NCBI GenBank assembly: GCA_023414975.1
Contig: JAEZMI010000308.1
Coordinates: forward strand, 1-16,802
Length of the DNA stretch: 16,802 bases
Direction: 5' to 3'
Source of the DNA: Pseudomonadota bacterium
GTDB taxonomy: Bacteria; Pseudomonadota; Alphaproteobacteria; Rhizobiales; Xanthobacteraceae
The translations under genes were made by a program, and so were the position numbers. Positions 5,595 to 13,078 of the stretch are shown here, in pieces. Under the pieces are notes generated by a model. That model was not told the origin of the DNA. It saw only the letters and a list, made by a program, of their open reading frames with translations, and did not search any database. How positions within the stretch are numbered: the first letter of the stretch is position 1; each line of letters begins with the position of its first letter.

Positions 5595-6782
5595 ATGAAG
5601 GCGGCAATGACCGATCATCGAGATGATCGCGGCGTGAGGCCAGCACGGCGCGCTCGGCTCACGCGTGCCGCCGCCCTCCTCTCCATGGCCCTCCTCACGA
5701 TGGCCCTCCTCACGATGGCCCTCCTCACCATGGACCTTGCCGGTCCGCCGCAGGCGCTCGCCGACCACGTCCCGGGAGGGCCGGCGACCACCGGGAATAC
5801 GGGCGGGGCGACGGTGAACCTGCAGATCGTCGGCGGCCTTGCCGGCGTCACGCAATATACCGGCTACGAGCAGCCCTTCTGGGAGAAGGAGATCACCGAG
5901 CGCTCCGGCGGTCGGATCACCGCGACCATCCGCCCCCTGGACGCGGGCGGTCTGCGCGCGGAGGAGACGCTGCAGCTCATGCGGCTGGGGGTCGTGCCCT
6001 TCGGCACGGCGAGCCTCTCGCGCGTTTCGAGCGACGACCCCGAGCTGAACGCGGTCGACCTGCCGGTGCTGAACCCCGACATGGCCACGCTGCGCAAGAC
6101 CGTGCAGGCGACGCGCGAGCACCTCGCGGACTATCTGCTCAAACGCTACGACATCGTGCTGCTGGCGATTTACACCTATCCGGCGCAGGTCATCTTCTGC
6201 ACGCAGCCCTTCAGCGGGCTCGACGATCTTGTCGGCCGCAAGGTGCGCACCTCGTCGGTCGGCCAGGCCGAGCTGATGGCCGGCCTCGGCGCGGTGCCGG
6301 TGCTGCTGCCCTTCGCGGAAATCGTGCCCGCCTTGAAGGCGGGCGTCGCCGAATGCGCCATCACCGGCACGCTCAGCGGCTATGAGATCGGCCTGCCGGG
6401 CACGGCGACCTATGTGCACACCATGGCGATCAGCTGGGGCGTGTCCTTCTTCGGGGCCAACCGTGCCGCCTGGGAAGCCATCCCGCCCGATCTTCAGGGG
6501 GTGATCCGCGAGGGGCTGGGCGACCTTGAGCGCCGCGTCTGGATCCAGGCCGACACCGACACCAAGCGGGGTCTCGCCTGCAACAGCGGCACCGCCACCT
6601 GCGGCGATGTGGTCGGCGACATGACCCTGGTGCCCACCTCGCCCAAGGACGCGGCGCGGCGGGAGAAGCTGCTGGAACGCGTCGTCATTCCCCGGTGGAT
6701 CCTGCGTTGCGGCGCCCGATGCGCGCAAGCCTGGAACACCTATCTCGCGCCGGTTCACGGCCTTCGCGCGGAACAGGAGTGA
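5595..6782 (+). CDS. TRAP-type (DctP-like) periplasmic solute-binding protein, orphan
   Basis: Encodes 395 residues from ATG 5595, with GGGGA about 8 bases upstream. Residues 1-56 look like a long Sec signal with an Arg-rich start, a hydrophobic run of ALLTM repeats and cleavage near ALA|D. The mature part matches DctP-family TRAP binding proteins: QPFWEKEITERSGGRI near the N-terminus and the family core GRKVRTSSVGQAELMAGLGA with PFAEIVPALKAGVAE. Arg218 in KVR corresponds to the arginine that usually clamps the substrate carboxylate. The C-terminal third has extra cysteines (ACNSGTATC, RCGARC) that could form disulfides. No DctQ or DctM permease gene is present; a GGDEF-EAL sensor follows after 23 bases. 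The protein may therefore signal rather than transport. The ligand cannot be told. Confidence 0.87.
   Translation: MKAAMTDHRDDRGVRPARRARLTRAAALLSMALLTMALLTMALLTMDLAGPPQALADHVPGGPATTGNTGGATVNLQIVGGLAGVTQYTGYEQPFWEKEITERSGGRITATIRPLDAGGLRAEETLQLMRLGVVPFGTASLSRVSSDDPELNAVDLPVLNPDMATLRKTVQATREHLADYLLKRYDIVLLAIYTYPAQVIFCTQPFSGLDDLVGRKVRTSSVGQAELMAGLGAVPVLLPFAEIVPALKAGVAECAITGTLSGYEIGLPGTATYVHTMAISWGVSFFGANRAAWEAIPPDLQGVIREGLGDLERRVWIQADTDTKRGLACNSGTATCGDVVGDMTLVPTSPKDAARREKLLERVVIPRWILRCGARCAQAWNTYLAPVHGLRAEQE
5685..5729 (+). repeat. 15-bp tandem repeat in the binding-protein signal peptide
   Basis: Three almost identical units of ATGGCCCTCCTCACG encode MALLT three times. A diverged unit precedes them (5670-5684, AALLS). 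Only the last base of the third unit differs, so the expansion looks recent. It lengthens the hydrophobic core of the signal peptide. Confidence 0.85.
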
Positions 6783-6809
6783 CACCTCATGATGTTCGCG
6801 CGTCGATGA
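6775..6809 (+). promoter_or_regulatory. Translation start region of the c-di-GMP enzyme with a six-codon mini-ORF
   Basis: AGGAG (6775-6779) overlaps the end of the binding-protein gene and is well placed for ATG at 6789, which opens a six-codon frame (MMFARR). Its TGA (6807-6809) overlaps the enzyme's ATG (6806-6808) as ATGA. The enzyme's ATG has no SD of its own, so re-initiation after the mini-ORF is plausible. The alternative is a GTG start at 6779, overlapping the upstream stop as GTGA. Confidence 0.4.
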
Positions 6810-9538
6810 TCAGAGCCAGGCTCAAAGTCGCCGTCGCCGCCGGCACGATGATCATTCTGCTGACGGTGGCGGCCGGCACCGCCCTGCTGCTGGACCGCGG
6901 CGAGCAGGCGGCGACGGCGGCCGCGGCGGCCGGTCTCGAACGCTCCGCGCAGGCCGTGGAAAACGCGCTGAACCGGCAGCTCCTGCAGGTGCACGGGGCG
7001 CTGGCGAGCCTGCCGAGCCTGTTTGCGGCGGCCAAGGCCCGGCCCGAGGCCTCCCCGGTCACCTCGGAACTGCTGGGCGGACTGAACTTCCAGACCCTCG
7101 CCTATCGCGACCTCCTCCTGGTGGGACCCGACGGCACCGTGATCGCCGCCGCCCAACCGAACGGCGCGCGGCGCCTGCTGCCCTTCAACGCCGACCAGCT
7201 GCACGGCACACCGCTCGCCCTGCTGGGACCGCTGCGTAACACCATATCCGGCGACTGGTCGCTTTACCTCGCGCGGACCGTGCCGCAGTGGGGTGGCGTG
7301 ACCCCGGTGGCCGAGGTGCCTCTCCTGACGCTGATGAAGCTGCTGGCGGAAACGGGGCTCGATCCCGCCACGCGGATCGCGCTGCAACGCCCGGACGGCC
7401 GGCTGATCGCCGCCCTGCCGCATGACGAATTGGGGACCGGCCGGCTGCTGACGGACGAGACACGGCAGCCTGAACCGGACGGGATCGCGGTGCTCAACCG
7501 CGCGCAGAATGGCATGGAGGCGATGTTCGTCGTCTCCCGGCTCTCGCTCTATAATGACGTGCGCGTCGTGCTGAGCGCGCCACGCCGGGCGCTGCTCGCC
7601 AACTGGCTGCGCAACCGCGAGCGGGTGCTGTTCTCGGTCGGCGTCGGCATGCTGCTGGTCGGCGCCTTCGGCGCCCTGTTGATCCTGGCGCTCGGCCAGC
7701 GCGAGCGCATGGAGGCCGAGCGGGCCCGCGCCGCCACGGTGCTGGTGAACGCCATCGAGGCCATGTCCGACGGTTTCGTCATGTGGGATCACGAAGACCG
7801 CCTCGTGACGTGCAACCAGCGTTTTCGCGACATCTACGCCGTCAGCGCGCCGTTTATGATCCCCGGCACGCCGTATGACGATATCGTGCGGCGGGCGGTG
7901 GAGGCCGGCCAGTACGACGTGCCCGCGGACGAGCGCGAGGAACTGATCGCCCAGATGATCGCCATGCACCGCGACGGCACCGGTTCGGCCGAACGGCAAT
8001 TGTCCGATGGCCGCTGGATCCTCGTCCGCGAGCGCCGTACCGCCGATGGAGGGATGGTCGGCATCCGCGCCGACATCACCGCGCTCAAGAACGCCCAGGA
8101 GGAGCTCGCCGAGGCGAATGCGCGCGCCAACGCCGCAGCCGCCGAGGCGCGCCGGCAGAACGCGGCGCTCATCGAGCGGGAGGGGCAGATCCGCTTCCTC
8201 GCCCATCATGACGATCTCACGCGCCTGCCCAACCGGGTGCTGTTCCGCAGCCGGATCGACGCGGCGCTGCAAGCCGCCGCCGAGCGGGGCGAACGGCTCG
8301 CCTTGCTCTATCTCGATCTCGACCGCTTCAAGGATGTGAACGACACGCTCGGCCATCCCGTCGGCGACGCGCTGCTGCGGGCCGCCGCCGCCCGGCTCGG
8401 GCACAGTGTCGCGGATGATGAGCGGGTCGCCCGTCTCGGGGGCGACGAGTTCGCGATCATCAGCCTCGCCTCGGAACAGCCTGACGCGGCGCTCGCGCTC
8501 AGCGCGCGCATCATCGCCGAGCTCAGCACGCCCTACAGCATTCTCGGCCACACCATCGCCGCCAGCGCCAGCGTCGGCATCGCCATCTCCGATGGCATGG
8601 AGCTGGACGCGGACGCCCTGCTCAAGCAGGCGGACCTCGCGCTCTATCATGCCAAGGCGCAGGGGCGCGGCACCTATTGCGTCTTCACGCCGGAGATGGA
8701 CGCGCATCTGCGCGGCAGGATCGAGCTGGAGATGGACCTGCGCACCGCACTCGAGGCGAAGCAGTTCCACCTCGTCTACCAACCCATCTTCGACCTCAGC
8801 GACAACGGTCTCATCGGTTTTGAAGCGCTGCTGCGCTGGCAGCACCCCACGCGCGGCCTCGTGAACCCGGCGACCTTCATCCCGCTCGCCGAGGAGACAC
8901 GGCTGATCGTCGACATCGGCGCCTGGGCGCTGGAGCAGGCATGCGCGGACCTCGCCGACCTGCCGGGGGCGCCGCGCCTCGCCGTCAACCTCTCGCCGGT
9001 TCAGCTGGCGGTGGGAGATCTGATCGGCATGGTGAACCGGGTACTGGAGCGCACGCGGTTCGAGGCGTCCCGGCTGGAGCTGGAGATCACCGAGACGGCG
9101 CTGTTCGACAACAACGCGCGAAACCTCGAAACGCTCGGAAAGCTCAAGGAGCTCGGCGTCGGCATCGTGCTCGACGATTTCGGCACGGGATATTCCAGCC
9201 TCAGCCATTTGCGGCTGTTCCCGCTGGACAAGATCAAGATCGACCGCTCCTTCGTGCGTGAAATGGTGGTGCGGCCGGACAGCGCCGCGATCGTCGACAC
9301 CATCGCGGACCTCGCCGCGCGTCTCGGCATGACCACGACGGCCGAAGGCATCGAGACCGCCGAACAGCAGGAGGTCGCGCGCAAGGCGGGCTGCACCCAC
9401 GCCCAGGGCTTCTTCCTCGGCCGGCCGCAGCCGCTCGACCAGACGCGCGCGCTCGCGAGTTCTTACGGCGAACGACCTCATCGCCTCGCCCGGCGCAGCA
9501 GCCGTACCGGCCCGCGGCCGGGCGACCTTACGGGCTGA
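6806..9538 (+). CDS. Membrane sensor with Cache-like, PAS, GGDEF and EAL domains (c-di-GMP synthesis/hydrolysis)
   Basis: Encodes 910 residues. A membrane segment at about 10-30 and another at about 273-295 enclose a periplasmic region of some 240 residues with Cache-like strands (YRDLLLVGPDGTVIAAA, RIALQRPDGRLIAALP). A PAS domain follows (about 313-430, IEAMSDGFVMWDHEDRLV), then an Ala/Glu-rich coiled-coil linker. The GGDEF domain has an intact LGGDEF (545-549); the inhibitory RxxD site is not present (ADDE instead). The EAL domain is complete: EALLRW (from 673), NLSPVQL, LELEITET, DDFGTGYSSL, KIKIDRSF, AEGIET and QGFFLGRP. Both cyclase and phosphodiesterase activities are thus possible. ATG 6806 is chosen for its fit to the first membrane helix; GTG 6779 is an alternative. 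It probably forms an operon with the upstream binding protein. Confidence 0.93.
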   Translation: MIRARLKVAVAAGTMIILLTVAAGTALLLDRGEQAATAAAAAGLERSAQAVENALNRQLLQVHGALASLPSLFAAAKARPEASPVTSELLGGLNFQTLAYRDLLLVGPDGTVIAAAQPNGARRLLPFNADQLHGTPLALLGPLRNTISGDWSLYLARTVPQWGGVTPVAEVPLLTLMKLLAETGLDPATRIALQRPDGRLIAALPHDELGTGRLLTDETRQPEPDGIAVLNRAQNGMEAMFVVSRLSLYNDVRVVLSAPRRALLANWLRNRERVLFSVGVGMLLVGAFGALLILALGQRERMEAERARAATVLVNAIEAMSDGFVMWDHEDRLVTCNQRFRDIYAVSAPFMIPGTPYDDIVRRAVEAGQYDVPADEREELIAQMIAMHRDGTGSAERQLSDGRWILVRERRTADGGMVGIRADITALKNAQEELAEANARANAAAAEARRQNAALIEREGQIRFLAHHDDLTRLPNRVLFRSRIDAALQAAAERGERLALLYLDLDRFKDVNDTLGHPVGDALLRAAAARLGHSVADDERVARLGGDEFAIISLASEQPDAALALSARIIAELSTPYSILGHTIAASASVGIAISDGMELDADALLKQADLALYHAKAQGRGTYCVFTPEMDAHLRGRIELEMDLRTALEAKQFHLVYQPIFDLSDNGLIGFEALLRWQHPTRGLVNPATFIPLAEETRLIVDIGAWALEQACADLADLPGAPRLAVNLSPVQLAVGDLIGMVNRVLERTRFEASRLELEITETALFDNNARNLETLGKLKELGVGIVLDDFGTGYSSLSHLRLFPLDKIKIDRSFVREMVVRPDSAAIVDTIADLAARLGMTTTAEGIETAEQQEVARKAGCTHAQGFFLGRPQPLDQTRALASSYGERPHRLARRSSRTGPRPGDLTG

Positions 9539-9813
9539 TCAGCAACGGCTCAGGGCGCGCGGCTTCGCCGCGCACGGCGCCATTGCCGCAGGAGCCCACG
9601 CAGGCCGGTATCCGGCGGGCGGGCATCCGGCGGAGGGAGCCGGGATTGAACGTCCAGCAACCTCTGCTGAACGCCGGAAAGTTCGGCGCGGAGGGAACAT
9701 TCCGTCTCCCGCGCCATGGCGAGCGCCTGCTGCAGCCGGTTCTGTTCGTCAGTCGTTCGAAGCATCGCCTCTTGGAGCATCGCCTGTTCGTGCTCAATCA
9801 CGCCAGTGAGCTG

Positions 9814-10761
9814 CTAGCGCGTCCCATCGAACTGCTGGCGTTCCGCGTCGAGTTGCTGGCGCGCCGCGTCCAGCTGCCGGCGCTCCGCGTCGAGTTGCTG
9901 GCGCGCCGCGTCCAGCTGCTGGCGCTCCGCGTCGAGTTGTCGGCGGGCTGCGTCCAGCTGCTGGCACGCCGCGTCGAGTTGTCGGCGGGCCGCGGTCAGC
10001 TCGCGCGCCATGGCAAGGCGGTCAGCGGCCTCGTGGGAGAGTGTGCCGCCGGCCGTCGTTTCCAATTCGCGTCCGGTTCGCATGAACGATGGATTGAACA
10101 AGCTTGCATGAGCCGCAAGCGCCGTCTCCCGCTCAAGCGGCAGCACAGCGGACAATTTGTCGTAGAGATATTCCGCGTCCTCGACGAAGCGGGGGAAATC
10201 CATCAGCACCAGAGGTACATCGCGACAGACGGCATACTGCACGAGCGTGTGGAACGCGACGGCGAGGATGCGCGCCTGATCCTGGGTGCTCAAGCTGTAG
10301 ACCATGCCGCCGGGCACCGTCCCCCAGTGATCGAAACTACCTGGCAAATGGCTCAACGAGGGCACGAGCCGATGCATCGCCGCGCGTTCGAGAATCACGC
10401 GGCTCGCCGCCGCTTCCTCAAGCGCCCGCACCGGTACGATGAAGGCATCCACCGTCACATCCGGGGGGATGGTGTTCTGCGGATCGAAAGCGATCCAGGG
10501 CGACTTGATGACATAGGGGAGTTGATCGGCCTGATCGTGAAGGAAGGTGTCTTCGAGGCCGGCGTGGCTGGCTTCATCGAGCCGGGCATCGGGACGACGG
10601 CCGAGATGCGTGTCGAGACCGTTGGCGTGGAGATACTGCACGAGGAACGTCGTGCCCGCCCGCCCCGTGCCGGTGATGATGACATGCCTGTTGGCCACGC
10701 GCGCTCCCACGCCAGAAACTGGTATCTGCCGCTTCCACCATAAATCGCCTAACGGCTGCAA
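9814..10761 (-). CDS. Sulfotransferase-like P-loop protein with C-terminal heptad-repeat coiled coil (amber-shortened)
   Basis: Encodes 315 residues as read. The 5'-phosphosulfate loop typical of PAPS-dependent sulfotransferases is TGTGRAGTTFL (residues 30-40). A candidate 3'-phosphate site has Arg112 and Ser120, eight residues apart as in the family (PVRALEEAAASR). Expected role: transfer of sulfate from PAPS to a glycan or other acceptor; the substrate is unknown, and some such proteins are only sulfotransferase-like. Residues about 254-315 are heptads of QLDAERQ/QLDAARQ type. The start is TTG 10761 because GGAGGT (10767-10772) lies 5 bases upstream; GTG at 10698 with GGGAG is an alternative that begins MANRHVIITG. 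The gene converges on the c-di-GMP enzyme, with stops 11 bases apart. Confidence 0.8.
   Translation of the reverse strand: MQPLGDLWWKRQIPVSGVGARVANRHVIITGTGRAGTTFLVQYLHANGLDTHLGRRPDARLDEASHAGLEDTFLHDQADQLPYVIKSPWIAFDPQNTIPPDVTVDAFIVPVRALEEAAASRVILERAAMHRLVPSLSHLPGSFDHWGTVPGGMVYSLSTQDQARILAVAFHTLVQYAVCRDVPLVLMDFPRFVEDAEYLYDKLSAVLPLERETALAAHASLFNPSFMRTGRELETTAGGTLSHEAADRLAMARELTAARRQLDAACQQLDAARRQLDAERQQLDAARQQLDAERRQLDAARQQLDAERQQFDGTR
9817..10002 (-). repeat. 21-bp tandem repeat encoding coiled-coil heptads
   Basis: About eight to nine 21-base units each encode one heptad (QLDAERQ, QLDAARQ, QLDAACQ, QLDAERR). Glu and Ala variants alternate over much of the array, giving a 42-base higher-order period. 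The near-identity at DNA level points to recent duplication. Confidence 0.85.
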
Positions 10762-10766
10762 TAGTT

Positions 10767-10772
10767 ACCTCC
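10767..10772 (-). promoter_or_regulatory. Shine-Dalgarno GGAGGT that supports a TTG start
   Basis: GGAGGT on the minus strand is 5 bases from TTG at 10761 and is the best ribosome binding site near the sulfotransferase-like gene. Confidence 0.65.
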
Positions 10773-10913
10773 GCGATCGCCGATCACAATCGACGAAACC
10801 CACGCAGGAAACCGGCATGGGTCGCGCCGCCGCCAGATCGGTGCTTTCGCGCAGGCCGCCGGGCGTTCCAAATCGGCGTTCCAGGTGGACGGCCGGGCAG
10901 GTGTCGGAGGCCG

Positions 10914-12206
10914 TCAGACCCGCGCGGGGGCGAGCTCGGCCGATGGCAGGCGTGCCTCGGTGAGCCGGAGGGCCGCGACGAGGCCGATGACATTCATCGC
11001 CGGCAGCAGCCAGATGGCGGCGCGGAAGGCGGCGGGGGTGGGCTCGGTGCCGCCTGAAAAGAGATCGAGAAGCTCGCCGAAGCCCCACTCGGCGAGGCCG
11101 CCCAGCAGCATGATCATCATATTGGTGGCGGCGATCGCGGTTCCGGTGACGTGGGAGGGGTTGTGCTCCACCGCCGCCGCGAAGCAAACGACCTGCGGGG
11201 TCGAGGCGAGACCGAGCAGCAGCAGCAGGGCGTACATGCCCATGAGCGAGCTGGATGGAATGAGCGCGATGAGGACGGTAACGCCGACGGTGGCGAGGCT
11301 TGCCCCGACCAGAAGGAGCCGGCGCGTGCCGAACCGGTCGGAGACGAAGCCGGCGAGCGGACCGCCGATCATCCAGCCGACATACATCATCGAGACGGCG
11401 CTGGAGGCGCCGATCCGGTCGGCGCCGGTGAGCGCGGCTATGTAGCTCTCGCCCCACAGCGCGCCGAGGATCGACAGCGGCATGTAGAGGCTGGCGCCGA
11501 CGATGCCGATGTACCAGCTTTGCGGGTTGGCATAGACCACGCGCAAAGCCGCCACGATGCCCGCCCGCTCCGCCGGGGGCTCGCCTGCTTCCGGCACCGC
11601 CCCCGCGCTGTCGCCGGCGGGCACCACCAGCGCGATCAGCAGGGCGACGAGCACGCCGAACGCGCCGGTGATCAGGAGTGCGTTCTGCCAGCCCAGCGAT
11701 TCGACCAGCCGGGCCACGCCGGCATTGCCGATGATCGCCCCGGCCATGCCCAGCGCCGTGGTCAGCCCCGACAGCAGCGCCAGCATCGAGCGCGGGAACC
11801 AGGCGGCGGCGAGATACATGGTGCCGACAAAGGCGAAGGCCGAGCCCATGCCCTGGCAGAAGCGCGCGGCCACCAGAAAGGCGGGGCTCGAACCGGCGAC
11901 CTCAATGAACACGCCGAACGTGCAGATCGCGACCGAGACCAGGAGCACGCGCTTGGCCCCGAAACGATCGATCATCGTGCCGGAGACAAGCTGCATCGGC
12001 GAATAGATGAAGTAATAGGCCCCCGCCGCCGCCCCGAGCCCGGCCGCCGCCAAGCCGAAATGGGCCCGCAGATCGGTCTCCATCGCGGCGGGCGCGACCC
12101 GCACGAAGAACTCGTAGAGATAGAAGAGCGCGGCGGTGCCCCAGATCATCCAGCCCCGCGCCGAGGCCTGGGTGACGGTGCCGCCCGCGCGCTCGTCGAT
12201 GATCAT
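10914..12206 (-). CDS. Major facilitator superfamily transporter
   Basis: Encodes 430 residues from ATG 12206, which follows GGGAG with a 6-base gap. An in-frame extension to 12254 has no comparable site. Twelve membrane segments in two sets of six are expected from the hydrophobic pattern. The MFS signature between helices 2 and 3 is present as GTMIDRFGAKRVLL (about residues 77-90) and again in the second half as GFVSDRFGTRRLLL. The first helix has YLYEFFVRVAPAAM, and ARFCQGMGSAFAFVGTMYLA marks helix 4 to 5. A central hydrophilic loop rich in Ala, Glu and Pro separates the halves. The substrate cannot be read from the sequence. No operon partner is obvious: it is 141 bases from the sulfotransferase-like SD downstream and 102 bases from the phosphatase-like gene upstream. 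Confidence 0.9.
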   Translation of the reverse strand: MIIDERAGGTVTQASARGWMIWGTAALFYLYEFFVRVAPAAMETDLRAHFGLAAAGLGAAAGAYYFIYSPMQLVSGTMIDRFGAKRVLLVSVAICTFGVFIEVAGSSPAFLVAARFCQGMGSAFAFVGTMYLAAAWFPRSMLALLSGLTTALGMAGAIIGNAGVARLVESLGWQNALLITGAFGVLVALLIALVVPAGDSAGAVPEAGEPPAERAGIVAALRVVYANPQSWYIGIVGASLYMPLSILGALWGESYIAALTGADRIGASSAVSMMYVGWMIGGPLAGFVSDRFGTRRLLLVGASLATVGVTVLIALIPSSSLMGMYALLLLLGLASTPQVVCFAAAVEHNPSHVTGTAIAATNMMIMLLGGLAEWGFGELLDLFSGGTEPTPAAFRAAIWLLPAMNVIGLVAALRLTEARLPSAELAPARV

Positions 12207-12308
12207 GCCGTTCTCCCGTCCCGCGCGAATCGCCCTGCGCTCACCGGGTGGCATGATATCAGACCCATGCTGTCGCCAAGCCCGCGCGGTCGCTGTGCCC
12301 GCCGGCGG

Positions 12309-12899
12309 TCAGCTGTCGACATAGCCGAGGCTGGGCTCCAGCCGCTCGAAGGTCTCGTCCATCGGATAGAAGGGCGTGAAGGGAAGCCCGATATGGCCGA
12401 ACCTCAGCGAAAGCTGGCTTTCGGCGGTTTCCTCGTCGGCGCGCTTGATGGCGGCGAGATAGAGAGCGGCGGCAAGCCCGGTGCGGTCGGCGCCCGACCG
12501 GCAGTGAATGAGGATGGGGCGCGGCGCATCGGCGAGCCGCGCCATGAATTCGGCAACCTCGGCATCGGTGAGTTCGCGACGGGCGGACCAGGAGAGATCG
12601 ATGAGGGTGACGCCATGGGCGGCGGCGAGGCGCGCCTCCTCGCGGTACCAGGCCTTGTCCGGGGCGGCGCCGCGCAGATTGACGATGGTGCGCAGCTTGA
12701 AGTCCGTCAACGCCGCTTCGAGCTGAGGGCCGGACAGGGTGGCGGAACGATAAAGCTCGCCCTCGACCACAGTGTGGAGATTGCCGCGCGCGACAGCGAG
12801 GGCGGCGTATAGCGTGGCCGCGCCGACACCGGCGGCGACCAGCCACAGAGCCCCACGCGCCACCCGGCGCGTTCCCCAACGCTGAAAATACCCCCGCAC
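12309..12899 (-). CDS. Membrane-anchored dual-specificity/tyrosine phosphatase-like protein
   Basis: Encodes 196 residues. A single N-terminal membrane helix (about 16-36) precedes a cysteine-phosphatase domain. The CX5R active-site loop is HCRSGADRTG with Cys133 and Arg139. GELYRSATLSGPQLEAAL and the strand TIVNLRG are typical of this small family, which dephosphorylates Tyr/Ser/Thr or sometimes phosphoinositides. Asp101 (LIDLSW) or a nearby acid would act as general acid, but I cannot place it with confidence. GTG 12899 is chosen because GGGGAG (12907-12912) lies 7 bases upstream and the membrane helix then starts near the N-terminus. A longer reading to 13049 adds a Pro/Arg-rich lead without an SD. 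The gene diverges from the PepSY operon, with 179 bases between starts, and may share its control region. The substrate is unknown. Confidence 0.83.
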   Translation of the reverse strand: MRGYFQRWGTRRVARGALWLVAAGVGAATLYAALAVARGNLHTVVEGELYRSATLSGPQLEAALTDFKLRTIVNLRGAAPDKAWYREEARLAAAHGVTLIDLSWSARRELTDAEVAEFMARLADAPRPILIHCRSGADRTGLAAALYLAAIKRADEETAESQLSLRFGHIGLPFTPFYPMDETFERLEPSLGYVDS

Positions 12900-13000
12900 G
12901 GACGCTCTCCCCGATCGCTCGGGAGCTTTCTGCGGCACGCTTCCTGTCGCCAACCTGTCCGAGCCAAGGCGCGGGCGGGGACGGCGCAAGCTGGGAAAAG

Positions 13001-13024
13001 CGACAGTCATCCGACAGGTTGACG
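13001..13024 (+). promoter_or_regulatory. Candidate response-regulator box and -35 element of the PepSY operon
   Basis: CGACAG at 13001-13006 is repeated exactly at 13012-13017, an 11-base period with a 5-base spacer. This is the usual geometry for OmpR/PhoB-type dimers. TTGACG (13019-13024), a good -35, follows 1 base later. No clear -10 is seen at the right distance, which fits an activator-dependent promoter. It lies 55 bases before the PepSY ATG. Confidence 0.45.
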
Positions 13025-13078
13025 CAGCGATCTCTCCTGCCGTCGGCACACCGCCGATCTGCTCGAGGAGTTCGACCG

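Larger units (their letters stand above)
9550..10761 (-). pseudogene. Ancestral sulfotransferase-coiled-coil gene split by an in-frame amber codon
   Basis: The minus-strand frame from TTG 10761 runs to TAG at 9816-9814 and then continues in the same frame to TGA at 9552-9550. The heptad pattern carries on through the TAG without a shift: QFDGTR, the stop, then QLTGVIE HEQAMLQ. If the TAG is read as Gln (CAG, the codon at this place in neighbouring repeats), the heptads join perfectly. The full reading would be about 403 residues. The extra 87-residue C-terminal part is more coiled coil followed by a Pro/Arg-rich tail (LLRQWRRARRSRAP). One C-to-T change explains everything. The N-terminal 315 residues are still complete, so the gene may be shortened rather than dead. 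Confidence 0.68.

Noticed and set aside
6755..9481. A 908-codon minus-strand frame opposite the GGDEF-EAL gene
   Set aside because: It mirrors the real gene almost end to end, is rich in Gln, Arg, His and Gly, and has no recognisable domain. Long antisense frames are expected at this GC content.
9817..10002. CRISPR-like array
   Set aside because: The 21-bp units are contiguous, in frame and encode coiled-coil heptads; there are no spacers.
11151..12812. A 553-codon plus-strand frame opposite the MFS and phosphatase-like genes
   Set aside because: Charged low-complexity shadow crossing two real minus-strand genes.
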